Origin: Hymenopus coronatus
Taxonomy: Eukaryota > Arthropoda > Insecta > Mantodea > Hymenopodidae
DNA length: 64,000 nt
Direction: 5' to 3'
NCBI GenBank assembly: GCA_030762935.1
Contig: CM060897.1
Span: 115,448,676-115,512,675, forward strand
The notes under the pieces were generated by a model, which worked only from the letters and a program-made list of their open reading frames with translations, was not told the origin of the DNA and ran no database searches. The position numbers and the translations under genes are program-made. Shown in pieces: positions 46,946 through 59,323 of this stretch. Numbering within the stretch: the stretch's first letter is position 1; each line of letters begins with the position of its first letter.

Positions 46946-47225
46946 GTTGACCATTTTCGAGATATTTGTTGTTGCTGATTTTAATTTTAAAATATACTTT
47001 TCTCATACTGAAACTTGTCAACTCCTGGCAGAAACCCCAGTTTAAAACATTTGACTGTATTCCCTTATTTCCCTTTTACTTATAAGGAACTAAGTAATAA
47101 GACCGTTTCCGCTAATGTTTATTTCGAGTAGCATGAATTAGATAGAAGAATAAGCTGATTCACAATAATTTGTTACAGAGATTTAGGGAAAGCTATGTGA
47201 ATGTAGCACATGAAATTTTGTGTTC
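46946..47225 (-). mobile_element. HINE-1 5' half, inverted relative to its neighbour
   Basis: 'ttagttgaccattttcgaga' through the 5' terminus 'agctatgtgaatgtagcaca'. Together with 46446-46945 it forms a head-out inverted pair. Confidence 0.65.
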
Positions 47226-47488
47226 AGTTTTTTGTCTTCTTGTTTTATCAGTTACGCAATAGTTTACAAAATTCTTTACAGATTAACAAGGCTTCAGCGT
47301 TTATTCCTTTTAAATTCAAGATATTCCTTTTTTTGTTAAATGCAAATAACGTAATATTGCTATTTTAATCAAAATATAGCCATTGTATGAAAACTGGAAA
47401 ATAGTCGTCAGAATTTCGATCAAAGGGTAGTTTGGAATAAGGGGGTTAATCTTGACTTTTATTCTTTGGAAAATTCTAATCTTATGTA
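47226..47488 (+). mobile_element. HINE-1 middle fragment, decayed
   Basis: 'gttacgcaatagtttacaaa' through 'gtagtttggaataaggggg'. Confidence 0.5.
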
Positions 47489-47489
47489 C

Positions 47490-48352
47490 CATGTTTACTT
47501 TCTCTATACGCACTATGTACATGTATAGAGAAGGTATTGCACTCCACCAAAAAATTCGATAACGAGATTTTAGGGTCCCCTGTATCCAAAAAGATATTTT
47601 CAGAAAAAGGTCCGTGTGTGTATGTCCGTGAGCACGATAACTCCAAAACGAAAAGTCGGTAAATACCAAACTTGGTATTTAAGTTTAGTATCCTTCAGAG
47701 ATACGACACGAAGATTTTGAAGAAAAAAAAACCACCCCAAACTACCCTTTACATGAAACTTGTTTAAAAAAATATGATTTTCTAAAAATTGGCTCAAACG
47801 ATTTTGATTAAAATATCGTATATTAAAGACATTTACCTGATAAATAAAATGTATATTTTGAATTTTCTGGGAATAGCCTCTGAAGTCTACTTTATTCTGG
47901 ATGAATTTTACAGAATTTTGCATAACTACTAAACCGTAAGAGGTAGATAAAAACTTACCATACAATAGATGTAGAGACGTTAAAACACACAATTTATGTT
48001 ATATACATATTTTTTTTTTTTTTTTTTTGTGGAGTTGATTGATTTTTAGATATTCCTTGTTTTTTGTTTCAGCTTTACGAAACATACTTTTCTCATACAG
48101 GAGTTTCTCAGCACCTGACCATAGAAATAAAGGAACTTCACTGACATAGCAACCAACTTTAGACTATCACTTTAACCTATAGTAGTCCCTTATTTATCTT
48201 CTACTTACAAGGAAGCAAGTAATAAGACTATTTCTGTTAATTTGTAATCGATTAGCATGAAGTAAATAGACGCACAAGTTTTTTTAACAATAATTTGTTG
48301 CAGAGAAGTAGAGAAAGTCATGTGAATGGAACACAACAGATTTTTAATCTAA
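47490..48352 (-). mobile_element. HINE-1 copy, full length
   Basis: Hairpin at 47498-47538 (ctttctctatacgcactatg, then tatagagaag). Core 'taccaaacttggtattta' at 47666. 5' terminus 'gaatggaacacaacagattt' at 48322-48343. A poly-T run at 48010-48028 expands an internal T tract. Confidence 0.85.
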
Positions 48353-48558
48353 TATTCGACAATTCTTAAAAAAAAAAAAAAAAAAATGAACTAAACATGC
48401 CATAGTGTTTTGCATGTTGCTATGCAAATTATCTGGTTTGGGCAATACATTGCTCAGAATCCGAGGAGGTGTACTGCAGAGGCCACAACTGAGCAATTAA
48501 TTGTTCTTGACCGTGGAGCAATAAAGAAAATATGCGAAGCTTATACTGTTGTTGTCTT

Positions 48559-48783
48559 TTACGTCATGTTAATTAAGTGTGTCTTAATGAAAATTGGGGC
48601 CAGTGCTTCTCTTGGCATTAAACTACCATGAATAGGTAATACAGCACCAAAGCTAGCTATTTCCTTTACCAAAGCGTCCGCCATTTCATTAACAGTAATC
48701 TGTAAATGTCTGCTGTCCAAACTAATGCAATTTAATGCATATCTTAACACAGGAAGATCGAAGTAGAAATGTTTAATCATCAA
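48559..48783 (-). pseudogene. Possible LINE RNase H fragment
   Basis: Minus-strand frame with HLQITVNEMADALVKEIASF, resembling the N-E-x-A-D-A-L-A-K motif at the end of LINE RNase H domains (V for G before N). No further LINE motif was found upstream. Confidence 0.4.
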
Positions 48784-48784
48784 A

Positions 48785-49465
48785 GGACCTAGCTCAAGTA
48801 CAATTTACACTGTAATTTAATTAGTCGAAGTAGAACATTGACATGAGTTCACGGTTAGATTGATTTGGTGCTATGAGAGAACTTAAAATATAAATGCATA
48901 TCTAACTATCTAAATGTATTTATTCAGTCATTCTTCCCATGTAACCATGGTATATAGCCTAGTATGAGCTTAGCATATGTACTAAGACTTAAAGAAAACA
49001 TTTTATTTACAGAGTGTCCCAGAATACAACCGCAAAAACTAACAGGTGTCCTAGATTAAGTTTGAAATAAGAAACCTATTTTCTTTTTGGCCAAATGTCA
49101 AAGTTATGGCATGTTCTTTGGATCACACAAAAATGACCATAAATTAAAAGAATGTGGGCATGTGTGCCCTATTTTCATTTAGAATGCCTCATTTGTATGC
49201 CAGTAGTCGAAGGAATGCAATATTGGTGCACAATCAATATTTAAAATTATTGGAGTCGCAAGTTTGGTAAATTTACCTGTTCTTTAAGGGTTGTGCACGC
49301 CGCTGATAATAGTTCGGTTCATTTCAGATCATATGTAGTTAGCGAGACCGCTCCGCTGTAACATACTGATGGGTGAGTTGGTATAGCGCTAGTCATCGAA
49401 TCCCGCGATGAAAATTCGCACAGCTCTCCGAAGTTTCCATTTTTTTAGTGTTTTTAAATCTCTTG
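48785..49465. other. Unclassified; possible DNA-transposon end near 49010
   Basis: 'acagagtgtcccagaataca' at 49010 resembles the start of some Tc1/mariner-type elements. No inverted partner was found. The 49270-49430 part is less AT-rich and not recognised. Confidence 0.25.
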
Positions 49466-49467
49466 TT

Positions 49468-50246
49468 TTTTACTTTCTCTATACTGAAATATATGTTTTA
49501 GGGTCCCCTATATCTAAAAAAAAGCATTTTCGGAAAAAGGTCTGTGTGTGTGTGTCAGTGTGTCTGTGAGACTGTGAACACGATAACTCAAAAACGAAAA
49601 GTCAGTAAAATACCAAACTTGGTATTTAAGTTTAGTACCTTAAAGTGATTCGACACAAAGATTTTGAGAAAACTCTCCCCACCCCAAACTACCCTTTACA
49701 TGGAAAAAATTTCGGAACATTTTGATTTTCTCAAAAATGGCTCCAACGAATTTGATTAAACATTCGAAAATTAAATATATTTACCTGACAAATAAAATGT
49801 GTATTTTGAATTTTCTGGGAATAGCTTCTGAAGACTACTTTATTCTGGATGAATTTTACGGACTTTTTCACTGCTAAATCATAAGAGATGGACAAAAACT
49901 TACCACACAAAAAATGTAGAGCACATTAAAACACACAATTTATGTTATATACGTGTTCTTCGTGGAATTGGTCGTTTTAAAGATATGCTTTGTTTTTTGT
50001 TTTCAGATTTGAAAATCTTATACTTTCCTCATGCAGGAATTTGTCAACTGCTGTCCATACAAACAAAGGATCTTCAGTCATATAGCAATGAGCCTTTGGC
50101 TATCAGTTTTACATATTGTAATAAGAATATTTTTGCTAATTTTTTCTCGGTTAGAATGAAATAAGTAGAAGTATAAGCTTTTTAAGAATAATTTGTTGCA
50201 GAGACGTAGAGAAAGTCATGTGAATGGAACACATAAGATTTTTTCA
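49468..50246 (-). mobile_element. HINE-1 copy
   Basis: Shortened hairpin end 'tactttctctatactgaaat', GT microsatellite at 49543-49575, core 'taccaaacttggtattta' and 5' terminus 'gaatggaacacataagattt'. Confidence 0.85.
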
Positions 50247-50486
50247 AAGAGATGCACAATTTCAGCAGCAGTAATACGCTTACTTTACATCTCTGGAGCC
50301 AAGACCATAAACTCTTAATTACAAATTACTTTCAAAAGACGGTGTATGATTCTATGTAGTGTTCAATATTATGTGCAGTAATTGTCAAAGATATTGTGTA
50401 GATTGGTACAATAAAACAATTAAGTATTTCTGAAAACATTTATATAATGTGTGCTTTGAAACTAGTAACTGAGCTATGTTTTTAGG
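50247..50486. other. Unclassified spacer
   Basis: Nothing recognised. Confidence 0.2.
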
Positions 50487-50487
50487 A

Positions 50488-51363
50488 GGAATAAAAATAT
50501 CTGATGTGTTCCATTCACATGACTTTCTCTATATCACTGCAACAAATTACTCTTAAAAAGCTTGTGCTTCTATTTACTTTATACTAATCGAGAAAAAATT
50601 AGCACAATAGTTTTATTACTTGCTCCCTTGTACATAGAAGAGAAAAAAGGGGGTACAATAGGTCAAAGTGATGGTCAAAAGCTGGTTGCTATGTGACTGA
50701 AGTTCCTTTGTTTGTATGGACACGATTTCATAAAGTCCTGTATGAGAAAAGTATGTTTTTTTATAGCTGAAACAAAAAACAAGGAATATCTAAAACACAA
50801 TCAACTCCACGAAAACAAATTATATAACATAAATTGTGTGTTTTAAAGTGCTCTACATTTGTTGTGTGGTAAGTTTAGTCCATCTCTTACAGTTCAGCAG
50901 TTATGCAAAATTCCGTAAAATTGATCCAGAATAAAGTAGTCTTCAGAGGCTATTCCCAGAAACTTCAAAATATACATTTTGTTTGTCAGGTAAATATCTT
51001 TAATATATGATATTTTAATCAAAATCGTTTGAGCCATTTTTCATAAAATCAAAATTTTCGAAAAAAGTTCCATATAAAGGGTAGTTTTGGGTGGGGGGAT
51101 TTTTCTCAAAATCTTCGTGTCGCATCCCTGAAAAATATTAATTAAATACCAATTTTGATATATTACCGACTTTTCGTTTTTGAGTTATCGTGTTCACAGA
51201 CACACGGACACACACACACGGATGTTTTTCTGAAAATACCTTTTATGGATACAGGGGACCCTAAAACATATATTTCCGGTGAAATCTCGGTATCGAATTT
51301 TTTGGTGGAGTGCCATACCTTCTCTATACACTATGTACATAGTGGGTATAGAGAAAGTAAAAA
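50488..51363 (+). mobile_element. HINE-1 copy, full-length reference
   Basis: About 875 bp: 5' 'atctgatgtgttccattcac' with subterminal GACTTTCTCTA, CA microsatellite at 51200-51222, block 'ttccggtgaaatctcggtat', hairpin at 51318-51357 centred on TATGTACATA, and terminus 'tagagaaagtaaaaa'. No open frame of coding character. Confidence 0.9.
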
Positions 51364-51364
51364 C

Positions 51365-51900
51365 TTGTTATTGCTTAGATTCAAACAGCGGTACTTTGAA
51401 TGTTCCTCATTTAGATATTTTGCCGCTTTAACCACTTAAGCTAATGCGGTCCGACGAGAAGGTGCTTCTGAAAATCCTGCCTATTGTCTACACGAGACTA
51501 CTGTGACTAATATAATCACCATATCGTAAAAGTATACACATTATGTTTAAGAAAAGAAATTGTTTAAAGAGTTGCAAAATGGAGCTCACACAATTGAGCT
51601 TCTAAGCCTATGCGATTTTTGGTGCCGCGTGGCACATGCTTAAGAACTTCGCTTACCAGATGCCCGTTGAAATAGTTGAACAATTAATTGTATTACTGAC
51701 ACGAACTTTAGCTATTTTAGGTGAGGTTCACATCACTCCTGGAATTTTTGACAGAGTGCGAGGTTCATTCTTCGAAGGTGCAAGCTCTGCACCAATGTTG
51801 CATGTTGTCACATTGAACTGTTTCTCTGGTGACTTGCATTTTTTTTCTTCGGATATTGTAGTATTTCTCGAAGTATCTTTCTAATTGCCTTTCATGTGGA
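51365..51900. other. Unclassified stretch
   Basis: An open frame at 51636-51884 has no recognised domain. It may include the 3' flank of the mariner copy at 51.9-53.0 kb. Confidence 0.2.
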
Positions 51901-51904
51901 GATA

Positions 51905-52254
51905 AAATGATAGAATGCACTTTCTTGACTAGTATATATTTCTAAATTAGTTTCTCCACATAGTCAGTCTCCTTTCAGCTCGGTACTTTTTTCCCAAAGA
52001 TGTTCAATAGCTTCGATACCCTGTTTATAGTAAGAGCCATCAACTGCAGCTCTCCATAATTGACAAGTCTTCTACCACCAAGCCATTTCTTCAAGTTTGG
52101 AAAACAGAAAATAATCAGAGGAAGCTAAATCTGGTGAATAGGGTACATGAGGAAGCAATTTGAACTTTAATTAATGGTTTTGGTCATGACGATAATGGAC
52201 TGTGAACTGGTGCTTTATTTTAAAGAAACAAAACTTTCTTTTTCGTTAAATGCG

Positions 52255-52288
<34 letters not shown>

Positions 52289-52995
52289 CGAATTCATTAC
52301 CCAAACGCTGTAACTATTCCGCATAATAATCGCCATTGATTACTTTTTCTTTTTTGAGATAATCAATGAAAACTATCCCGCGGGCGTCCCAGAAAACTGA
52401 CGCTATGACCTTGCCTATATTTGGAAATGCCTTTGCTTTCTTTGCAGCCGATTTTCCCCTTCCAATCCACTACTTTGATTGTTCCTTCGTCTCTGGTGTG
52501 AAGTGATGAGGCCAGATTTATTCCATTGTTATGAATCGACGCAAAGCCTCACCTTTATTGAAGCGAAACATTGCCAAACACTCGACTGACTCTGTTTTTG
52601 TTCTATTGTGAGCAAACGCGACACACACATTGCACACAACTTTTCCATATCCAAATTTTCAGTGAGTATGCAGTATACAGAACAGTTTGAAATGCCTAAA
52701 ATATCTGATAGCTCGCACAATTTCAGTTGACGGTCATCCAAAGCCATTTTGTGGATTTTCTTTACCATTTCTGGATTGGTAACATCATTTGGTAGACAAC
52801 TGCGATGTTCGTCTTGGCAGCTCGTAAGGCCGCTGCCCAATATTTCACTGTTGTAAACGAAAGAGCAGGTTCCCCCGCAGTAGAATCTAGCTCAGGTTTA
52901 ATATTAGTTGGACTAAGACCTTTCAACTGAAAGTTTTGTATCAGACAACGATGAGCAGTTTTATCCAGGTTTACAAACTCGCTGAGAACATTCGC
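51905..52995 (-). pseudogene. mariner transposase, near full length but frameshifted
   Basis: Reads in family order along the minus strand. N-terminal LKGLSPTNIKPELD and SFTTVKYWAA are near 52940-52840. VRLCELSDILGIS-like second helix-turn-helix and LLTIEQKQ linker are at 52740-52590. The decayed RRFITM-EE-W block (first catalytic Asp changed) and a region parallel to VSFLGRPR and INGDYYAE are at 52530-52330. KRPHLTKKKVLF, the second Asp region and SPDL-like block (ytspdlassdy on reading frames) follow, then a tail like RAERR-L near 51960. A 24-base T run at 52258-52285 and several stops break it. Inactive. Confidence 0.85.
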
Positions 52996-53165
52996 TAATG
53001 ATGGTTGCCAAGCAAATGCTGAACAATGTAAAATCGTAAAACTTTAAAATTACGATTTCTAAGGTTGGTAGTTTTTACCATTGTTGTTTTTGTTTGAAAC
53101 AACTGCCATCTATACGCCAGGACGGATACTTCTATGTCAGCCCTCATACTACAGAGCTAGTTATT
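52996..53165. other. Likely 5' flank of the mariner copy
   Basis: AT-rich, followed by 'gccatctatacgccaggacg'. Terminal repeats not confirmed. Confidence 0.2.
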
Positions 53166-53167
53166 TA

Positions 53168-54053
53168 TTACTTTCTCTACACGAACTATTTGCATAGTGT
53201 ATAGAGAAGGTATTGCACTCCACCCAAAAATTCGATACCGAGATTTCACCGGAAATATATGTTTTAGGGTCCCCTGTATAAAAAAGAGTATTTCCAGAAA
53301 AAAGTCCGTGTGTGTGTGTGTCCGTGAGTCAGTGTGTCCGTGTGTCTGTGAACAGATAACTCAAAAACGAAAAGTCGGCAAAATACCAAACTTGCTGTTT
53401 AAGTTTAGTATCTTCCAGGGATGGCACACGAAGATTTTGAGAAAAATCCCCCACCCAAACTACCCTTACATGGGACTTTTTTCGAAATGTTTGATTTTCT
53501 CAAAAATGGCTCTAACGATTTTGATTAAAATATGGTATATTTCAGATATTTACCTGACAAATAAAATTTATATTTTCAATTTTCTGAGAACAGCCTCTGA
53601 AGACTACTTTATTCAGAGTGAATTTTACGGAATTTTGCATAACTGTTAAACGGTAAGAGATAAACAAAAAGTTGCAACATAAAAAATGTAGAGCATATTA
53701 AAACACACAATTTATGTTGTAAACATTTTTTTCGTGAAGTTGATCGTTTATGAGATATTCCTTGTTTTTGTCCTCAGGTTCGAAAAATGTATACTTTTGT
53801 CGTACAGGAATTTGTCATCTCCTGTCCATACAAACAAAGAAAAGTCAGTCACATAGCAACCAGCTTTTGACTATCGCTTTAACCTATGCTCCTCCTTTAT
53901 TTCCCTTCTACTTACAAGGAAGCAAGTAATAAGACTATTTCTGCTAATTTTTGTCGATTAGCATGAATTAAATAGAAGTATAAGCTTTTTAAAAATAATT
54001 TTTTTGCAGGGATATAGAGAAAGCCATGTGAATGGAACACATCAGATTTTTTT
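53168..54053 (-). mobile_element. HINE-1 copy, full-length reference (reverse)
   Basis: Hairpin at 53170-53208 (actttctctacacgaactat, then tatagagaag), block 'gataccgagatttcaccgga', GT microsatellite at 53307-53350, and 5' terminus 'gaatggaacacatcagattt'. Confidence 0.9.
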
Positions 54054-54639
54054 ATTACATTTGAAATTCATTAGACACAATGGTAATATTGTTTCGTAAA
54101 TTTTGAGTAGTGCATACAAGTGTATAATGCACGATATTTTAGAAACGCTTCGAGGGGGGGGGGTTATGGACAAGTATACATATTCAGGTTTTAAATGCAA
54201 TTGTTATTGAAACGTTCTCTTTTGCACTTACATGCTAATCGTACATTACATTTATTTTATTTGTCTGCACTAATAAATCACATTACGTAAAGCAGCAAAA
54301 TAGTGTCGGCTTATTGTAAAATACAAACGAGGGAAATAAGATAAAAGTAAAGGTATGTTTACTTGAACCTTCAATTCCCTTAACATCTTGACCCGATGTC
54401 CACATGCTTATCATAGCGCTGAATAATGCCTCTATGGCTACGCTCTCCAAAATCTGGGTTTTTATGTCACGACCCTCTGTGTTTTGATCAGTGGGTGTTA
54501 ACCCTTAATACATTTTATACTGAGCAAAGAATTTAGAGCTCATAACCTATAGGTTCCTTATCTTGGAACCCTCTACAATTCCGCCAATTTGTAATGTCGA
54601 GCTCTGGGACACCTGTATGTATGTGCATGTGTGTGAGTC

Positions 54640-54700
<61 letters not shown>

Positions 54701-54826
54701 TGAAGGATAATAGTTCATTTACCTTAAAGGCTTAATTTATTAAATATTAACGTAGTACTAAAATTGATATGCAGACTAACAATCGTAAAAGTAGTAAGCA
54801 TAACGAGAATATATTTGTTTTGGATG
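54054..54826. other. Unclassified stretch with a long (TA)n tract
   Basis: A (TA)n array of about 29 units is at 54643-54699 and a (G)9 run near 54155. No gene recognised. Confidence 0.3.
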
Positions 54827-54827
54827 A

Positions 54828-55345
54828 TTAGTACCTTCTCTAGCTCATATGTATAATGTACATAGAGATAGAAAAGGTATTTTATTTCACCCAAAAATTC
54901 AATACAAAGATTTCAGTGGAAATAGATGTTTGAGATTCACTCAATCCAAAAATAAAGCGTTTTTAGAAAAAATATGTATATATGCATCTATGTGTGTGCA
55001 CCTGTGAGGAGCATACCACAAAGACGAAAAATTCGTTAAATACCAACTTCTCTTACATGCAATATTTATCAAAGCTTTTGATTTTGACAAAAATGGTTAG
55101 AAATATTCAATTTAAATGTCATATGTGTAAGATATTTTCATTACAAACGAAATGGATATCTTGAATTTTCTGGGAATAGTCTCTGAAGACCTGTTCATTC
55201 TGAATGGCATTTGTGTAACTAGTAAACCGTAACAGACGGACAAAAACTTACCACCAAATAATATAAATCTCGTTAAATACACAATTAATGTCGTATACAT
55301 TTTTATTAAATTAACCGTTTCCAAGATATTCCTTTTTATTGGTTT
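54828..55345 (-). mobile_element. HINE-1 copy with deletions, 5' end missing
   Basis: Hairpin remnant 'accttctctagctcatatgt' and 'catagagatagaaaagg', then core pieces to 'tccaagatattcctttttat'. Confidence 0.65.
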
Positions 55346-55864
55346 GCAGGGTTGGTATGACTGTAGATTCTTGCCGCTGTTGGGTAACCTGCCGCTGGCG
55401 ATAAGCTGCCTCGCTCCGTCTGCTTCAGCATTAAGTTTATTTCGGTAATTTCACAGTTGGGTTCGTTGTGGTCGTGCCTTGCCTACCTGTATGAAGATTA
55501 TTAGTTTTATTGGTTTTATTTGTACCGCAAGAAATTTCTCCAAAGGCCGTAGAATGAAAGGATAGACAATACTGAAGTTATAAGGTCAGATTTCTTTTCA
55601 AATATATTTATTTGGTTTCAATTTTATACGAATGCAAAATTACTTTAACATAGTTTAAAACAAGTTTAATTTTCGTTGAATTTTACGCTTTTTCAATTAC
55701 TTACGTGAAGATCATTAAATATTATGTAGAATTATGGTGTTCACACATTAATTATATACAACTTTTGTTATATAATTATCTTTTTGCGACGTAAATTTGT
55801 ATAGCGTCGGTTTTAAATCACTGTTCAACGGTAGCTTCCTCTTAGCGTGGTTTCTTCATCAGTT
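55346..55864. other. Unclassified stretch
   Basis: 55370-55480 is less AT-rich. No family recognised. Confidence 0.2.
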
Positions 55865-55865
55865 C

Positions 55866-56714
55866 CAAAAATCTGATGTGTTCCATTCACATAACTGTCT
55901 CTACTTCTGTGTAACAAAATATTGTTACTAAGCTTATTCTTCTATTTATTTCAAGCTAATCGAGAAGAAATTAGCAGAAATAGTCTTGTTACTTGCTTCC
56001 TTGTAAGTAGAAGCGAAATATGGGAGTATCATAGGTTAAAGTGAAGTCAAAATCTGGTTACTAGGTGACTGAAGTTCCTTTGTTTGAGTTGACAAATTCC
56101 TGTATGAGAAAAGTACAAGTTTTTTCAAAACTGAAACCAAAAACAAGGAATATATCAAAAACGATCATGTGCTCGAAAAAAATGTATATAACATAAATTG
56201 TGTGTTTTAATGTGCTCTACAATTATTGTGTGGTAAGTTTTTGTCCATTTCTTACGGTTTAGCAGTTATGCAAAATTCCTCCAGAGGCTATTCCCAGAAA
56301 ATTCAAGATATACATATTATTTGTCAGGTAAATATCTTTAATATACGATATTTTAATCAAAATCGTTAGAGCCTTTTTTGAGAAAATCAAAATTTTCGAA
56401 AAAAGTTCCATGTTAAGGGTAGTTGGGGTGGGGGGATTTTCTTGAAAATCTTCGTGTCACATCCTTGGAATATACCAAACTTAAATACCAAGTTTGGTAT
56501 TTAACGGTCTTTTAGTTTTTGAGCTATGCTGTCCACAGACACAGACACACACACAAACACACATATACAGACCTTTTTCCAAAAATGCTTTTTTTTGGAT
56601 TCAGGGGGAACCAAAACATGTATTTCCGGTGAAATCTCAGTATCGAATTTTTGGATGCAATACAATACCTTCTCTATACATTATGTACATAGTACGTGTA
56701 GAGAAAGTAAAAAG
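55866..56714 (+). mobile_element. HINE-1 copy, full-length reference
   Basis: 5' 'aaatctgatgtgttccattc', core 'taccaagtttggtatttaac' (56488), CA tract at 56538-56566 and perfect hairpin 56669-56709. Confidence 0.9.
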
Positions 56715-57165
56715 CCTGTCTAAATTCTTATGTTACTATGCTAAAACAACATTTCATCTCTTATACAATAAAAACTGATTTCTTTTGTTAATATTATGAT
56801 TGTTTTTGGCGTATGAATACTAGCTCACTTACAAATGTATAAAACAATTATTTTGACTACAATTTACAACATAATTGTGCTTCCTTTTGGGCGTTTATAC
56901 AAATGAAAAAAGTAGCTCTATTTCATACAGTTTCTGATTTAACCAAGTTTTTGTCATGATTGTTTCTGCTTTATAAGATTACACAAAGAAGTAAACAGTC
57001 TGATTCGGATATTTTCCATACATAAGCAAAATATGTAAGAAATATTTATATAGTAATCTTTCTACATATTTAAGGTAATTTTATACTTCCAATACTATTC
57101 CATTTTAATTACTTCTAAATAATAGTATTTAGAATCCATAGCTATGTGGATTCCCCCATTGCGGG
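56715..57165. other. Unclassified AT-rich stretch
   Basis: Nothing recognised. Confidence 0.2.
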
Positions 57166-57167
57166 TT

Positions 57168-57475
57168 TCAATTTTAAACAGCGCAAACATTTCTCTAACG
57201 CGAAGTCATATTTCGTTTATATCACTTTGTATTACTCCTATCCACGCAAAGAGAACTGAATTTTATTGTTTCACATGTTAATAGTTTTTAAAAAATTTGA
57301 CTATTGTGTTTGTCTAGGGTATTCCCCTATTTTCCTATACTTACAAGGAAACAAATATTAATATAATTTCTGTTAAGGTTTATCCCTGTTAGCGTGATTT
57401 AGATAAAAGGAAAATCTTTCGTAGAAATAATTTGTTTGCAGAACAGGTAGAGAATCTCATGGCAATGTAAAATGT
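57168..57475 (-). mobile_element. HINE-1 5' half
   Basis: 'gggtttcaattttaaaca' to 'gtagagaatctcatggcaat'. Confidence 0.6.
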
Positions 57476-57489
57476 CAACATTTTTATAC

Positions 57490-57692
57490 AGATTTCAATA
57501 TTATATACGACTAGGCTTTAAAATATTTTACAATTGTTTTAGTGTATTTTCCTTGTATCCACAAGGGATGAAGTAATAAAACCATTTCCGCTAATGTTTA
57601 TCTCCATTAAACTGAAGTAGATATAAGAATAATATTTGTAAAATAGTTTGCTGTAGAATAGTAGAGAATTACATTTAAACGGAATGCATTCA
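57490..57692 (-). mobile_element. HINE-1 5' half, second in tandem
   Basis: 'gactaggctttaaaatattt' to 'ttaaacggaatgcattcatg'. It immediately precedes the hairpin end of the next reverse copy. Confidence 0.6.
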
Positions 57693-58812
57693 TGTTTTAC
57701 TTTTTCAAAGCGTACCATACACGTAGGTTATAGGGAAGAAACTATATTGCATCCAAAATTTCCACACCGAGGTTTCTCCGGAAATATATGTTTAGGAACC
57801 CCCTGAATAAAAAAAAAAAAAAAAAATCCGTGTGTGTGTCCGTGTACGTGGGCAGCAAAGCTCAAAAGTCTGTTAAATACCAAACTTGATACTGAAGTAT
57901 AGTAACTTCCGAGGTTTTAACACGACGATTTTTAAGAAAATCCTCCCCATCTAACTATCCTTCCCATGGAAAAATTTTCGAACATTTTGATTTTTTTCAA
58001 AAATGGCTCTGTAACGATCTTGATCAAAATATCTTATATTTAAGATATTCATATGACAAATAAACTGTATATCTTCAATTTTCTGGAGATTTATTCTGGA
58101 TGATTTTTTTTCTGAATTTTTGATAACTGGTAAACCGTAAGAGGTAGACAAAATCTTACTACACAAAACATGTAGATCTAGTAAAAAAAATCTAAATGGC
58201 ATGTTATTTATGGACGCTCTTTAACTGCTGTGGTTCTCAGCGTCCCATTCTAAATGGGGTGTAAAAGACCACTTAATTTTGCGCAGAGGCCTTTCTAACA
58301 GGCTTTAGGTTCTTTTACGTGCCGTAAATCTACGACACGGGGCCAACGGCTTTACTTCTCTTCCGTAGGAATCCATGCCAAGGATTTTTAAACCCGAAAA
58401 AACCCATCGTCCTCCGCTGGGTTTGAACTCGCGACCTTGGGTATACGAAATTAGCATGGTAACCATTATACCACGGAGGACGACAGGTCTACTAAAAACA
58501 CTATTTACGTCATATACATTTGTTCGTAGATTTGGCCGTTAAGATGTTCCTTGTTATTGGTTTCATTTAAAATACTTATACTTTTCTCAAACTGACCATA
58601 CAAAGCGACCCGAAGCTAAATTTTTTCACATAGCGACGAATTTTTAAAGAATTTGACTGTCGTTTTAGCTTAGTATATTTCCTTGTTTCCCTTTTACTTA
58701 AAAGGAAGCAACTAATAAGAACAATTTTGCTAATATTTATTTCGATTAGGACGGAGATGAAAGAATAATCTTTTGTAAGAATGGTTTGTATTTGGAAGTC
58801 TGGAGAATGGTT
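57693..58812 (-). mobile_element. HINE-1 copy split by a SINE-A
   Basis: Decayed hairpin 'tttactttttcaaagcgtac', poly-A and GT core near 57808-57845, SINE at 58188-58487, then 'cattaagatgttccttgtt' style sequence to about 58812. Confidence 0.75.
58188..58487 (-). mobile_element. SINE-A copy 4 with target site duplication
   Basis: Minus strand: head 'gtcctccgtggtataatggt' (A box), B box GTTCAAACCCA, and body with 'cggcacgtaaaagaaccta'-like and 'gctgagaaccacagcagtta'. The flanking duplication is TCTASTAAAAA at 58177-58187 and 58488-58498 (10 of 11). Confidence 0.87.
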
Positions 58813-59322
58813 AACAGCTAGTTTTTTTTTTCTCATGGCAAAGATGCATGAAAATCAAGCAGTGTAGCTATGTATAGTGCACATCCTCAAGAAGTTTCTG
58901 GGAATACAAAAGTACAGCGAACTTATAGTAATAAAATAGCAAATAGCAACCTGCAGCATGCACTCAGGATTGGGATGAGAAATTTCGAAAGCCAGCTTAC
59001 ACCGGAAATTGAGTCGACTGGATCAGCAGCAAAATTGGAAAAGCAGTTTGAAATCTGAGATGAAGACGGAGTCGAGAAACGAAAGGAATGACCTGGAAAA
59101 TATACTCTACTTCTACTTCCGGAAATCTCTAAGCAATGGAACACAATAGACTTTCATAAGGCGGAAATGAATCTCGTTCTGTTTAAGGAATCGAGCCTGA
59201 ACCTCAGAAAAGCTACTTTAAGGCATTTTTCCAGAACTTTGGGATTTATAGTTCAAGAACAGAACGGAGGCAATGTATAGTATTTATTTACTGAGCAAGT
59301 AACTCCTGCTTTGATATACAGT
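58813..59322. other. Unclassified stretch
   Basis: Open frames on both strands (58870-59144) without recognised motifs. Confidence 0.2.
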
Positions 59323-59323
59323 A

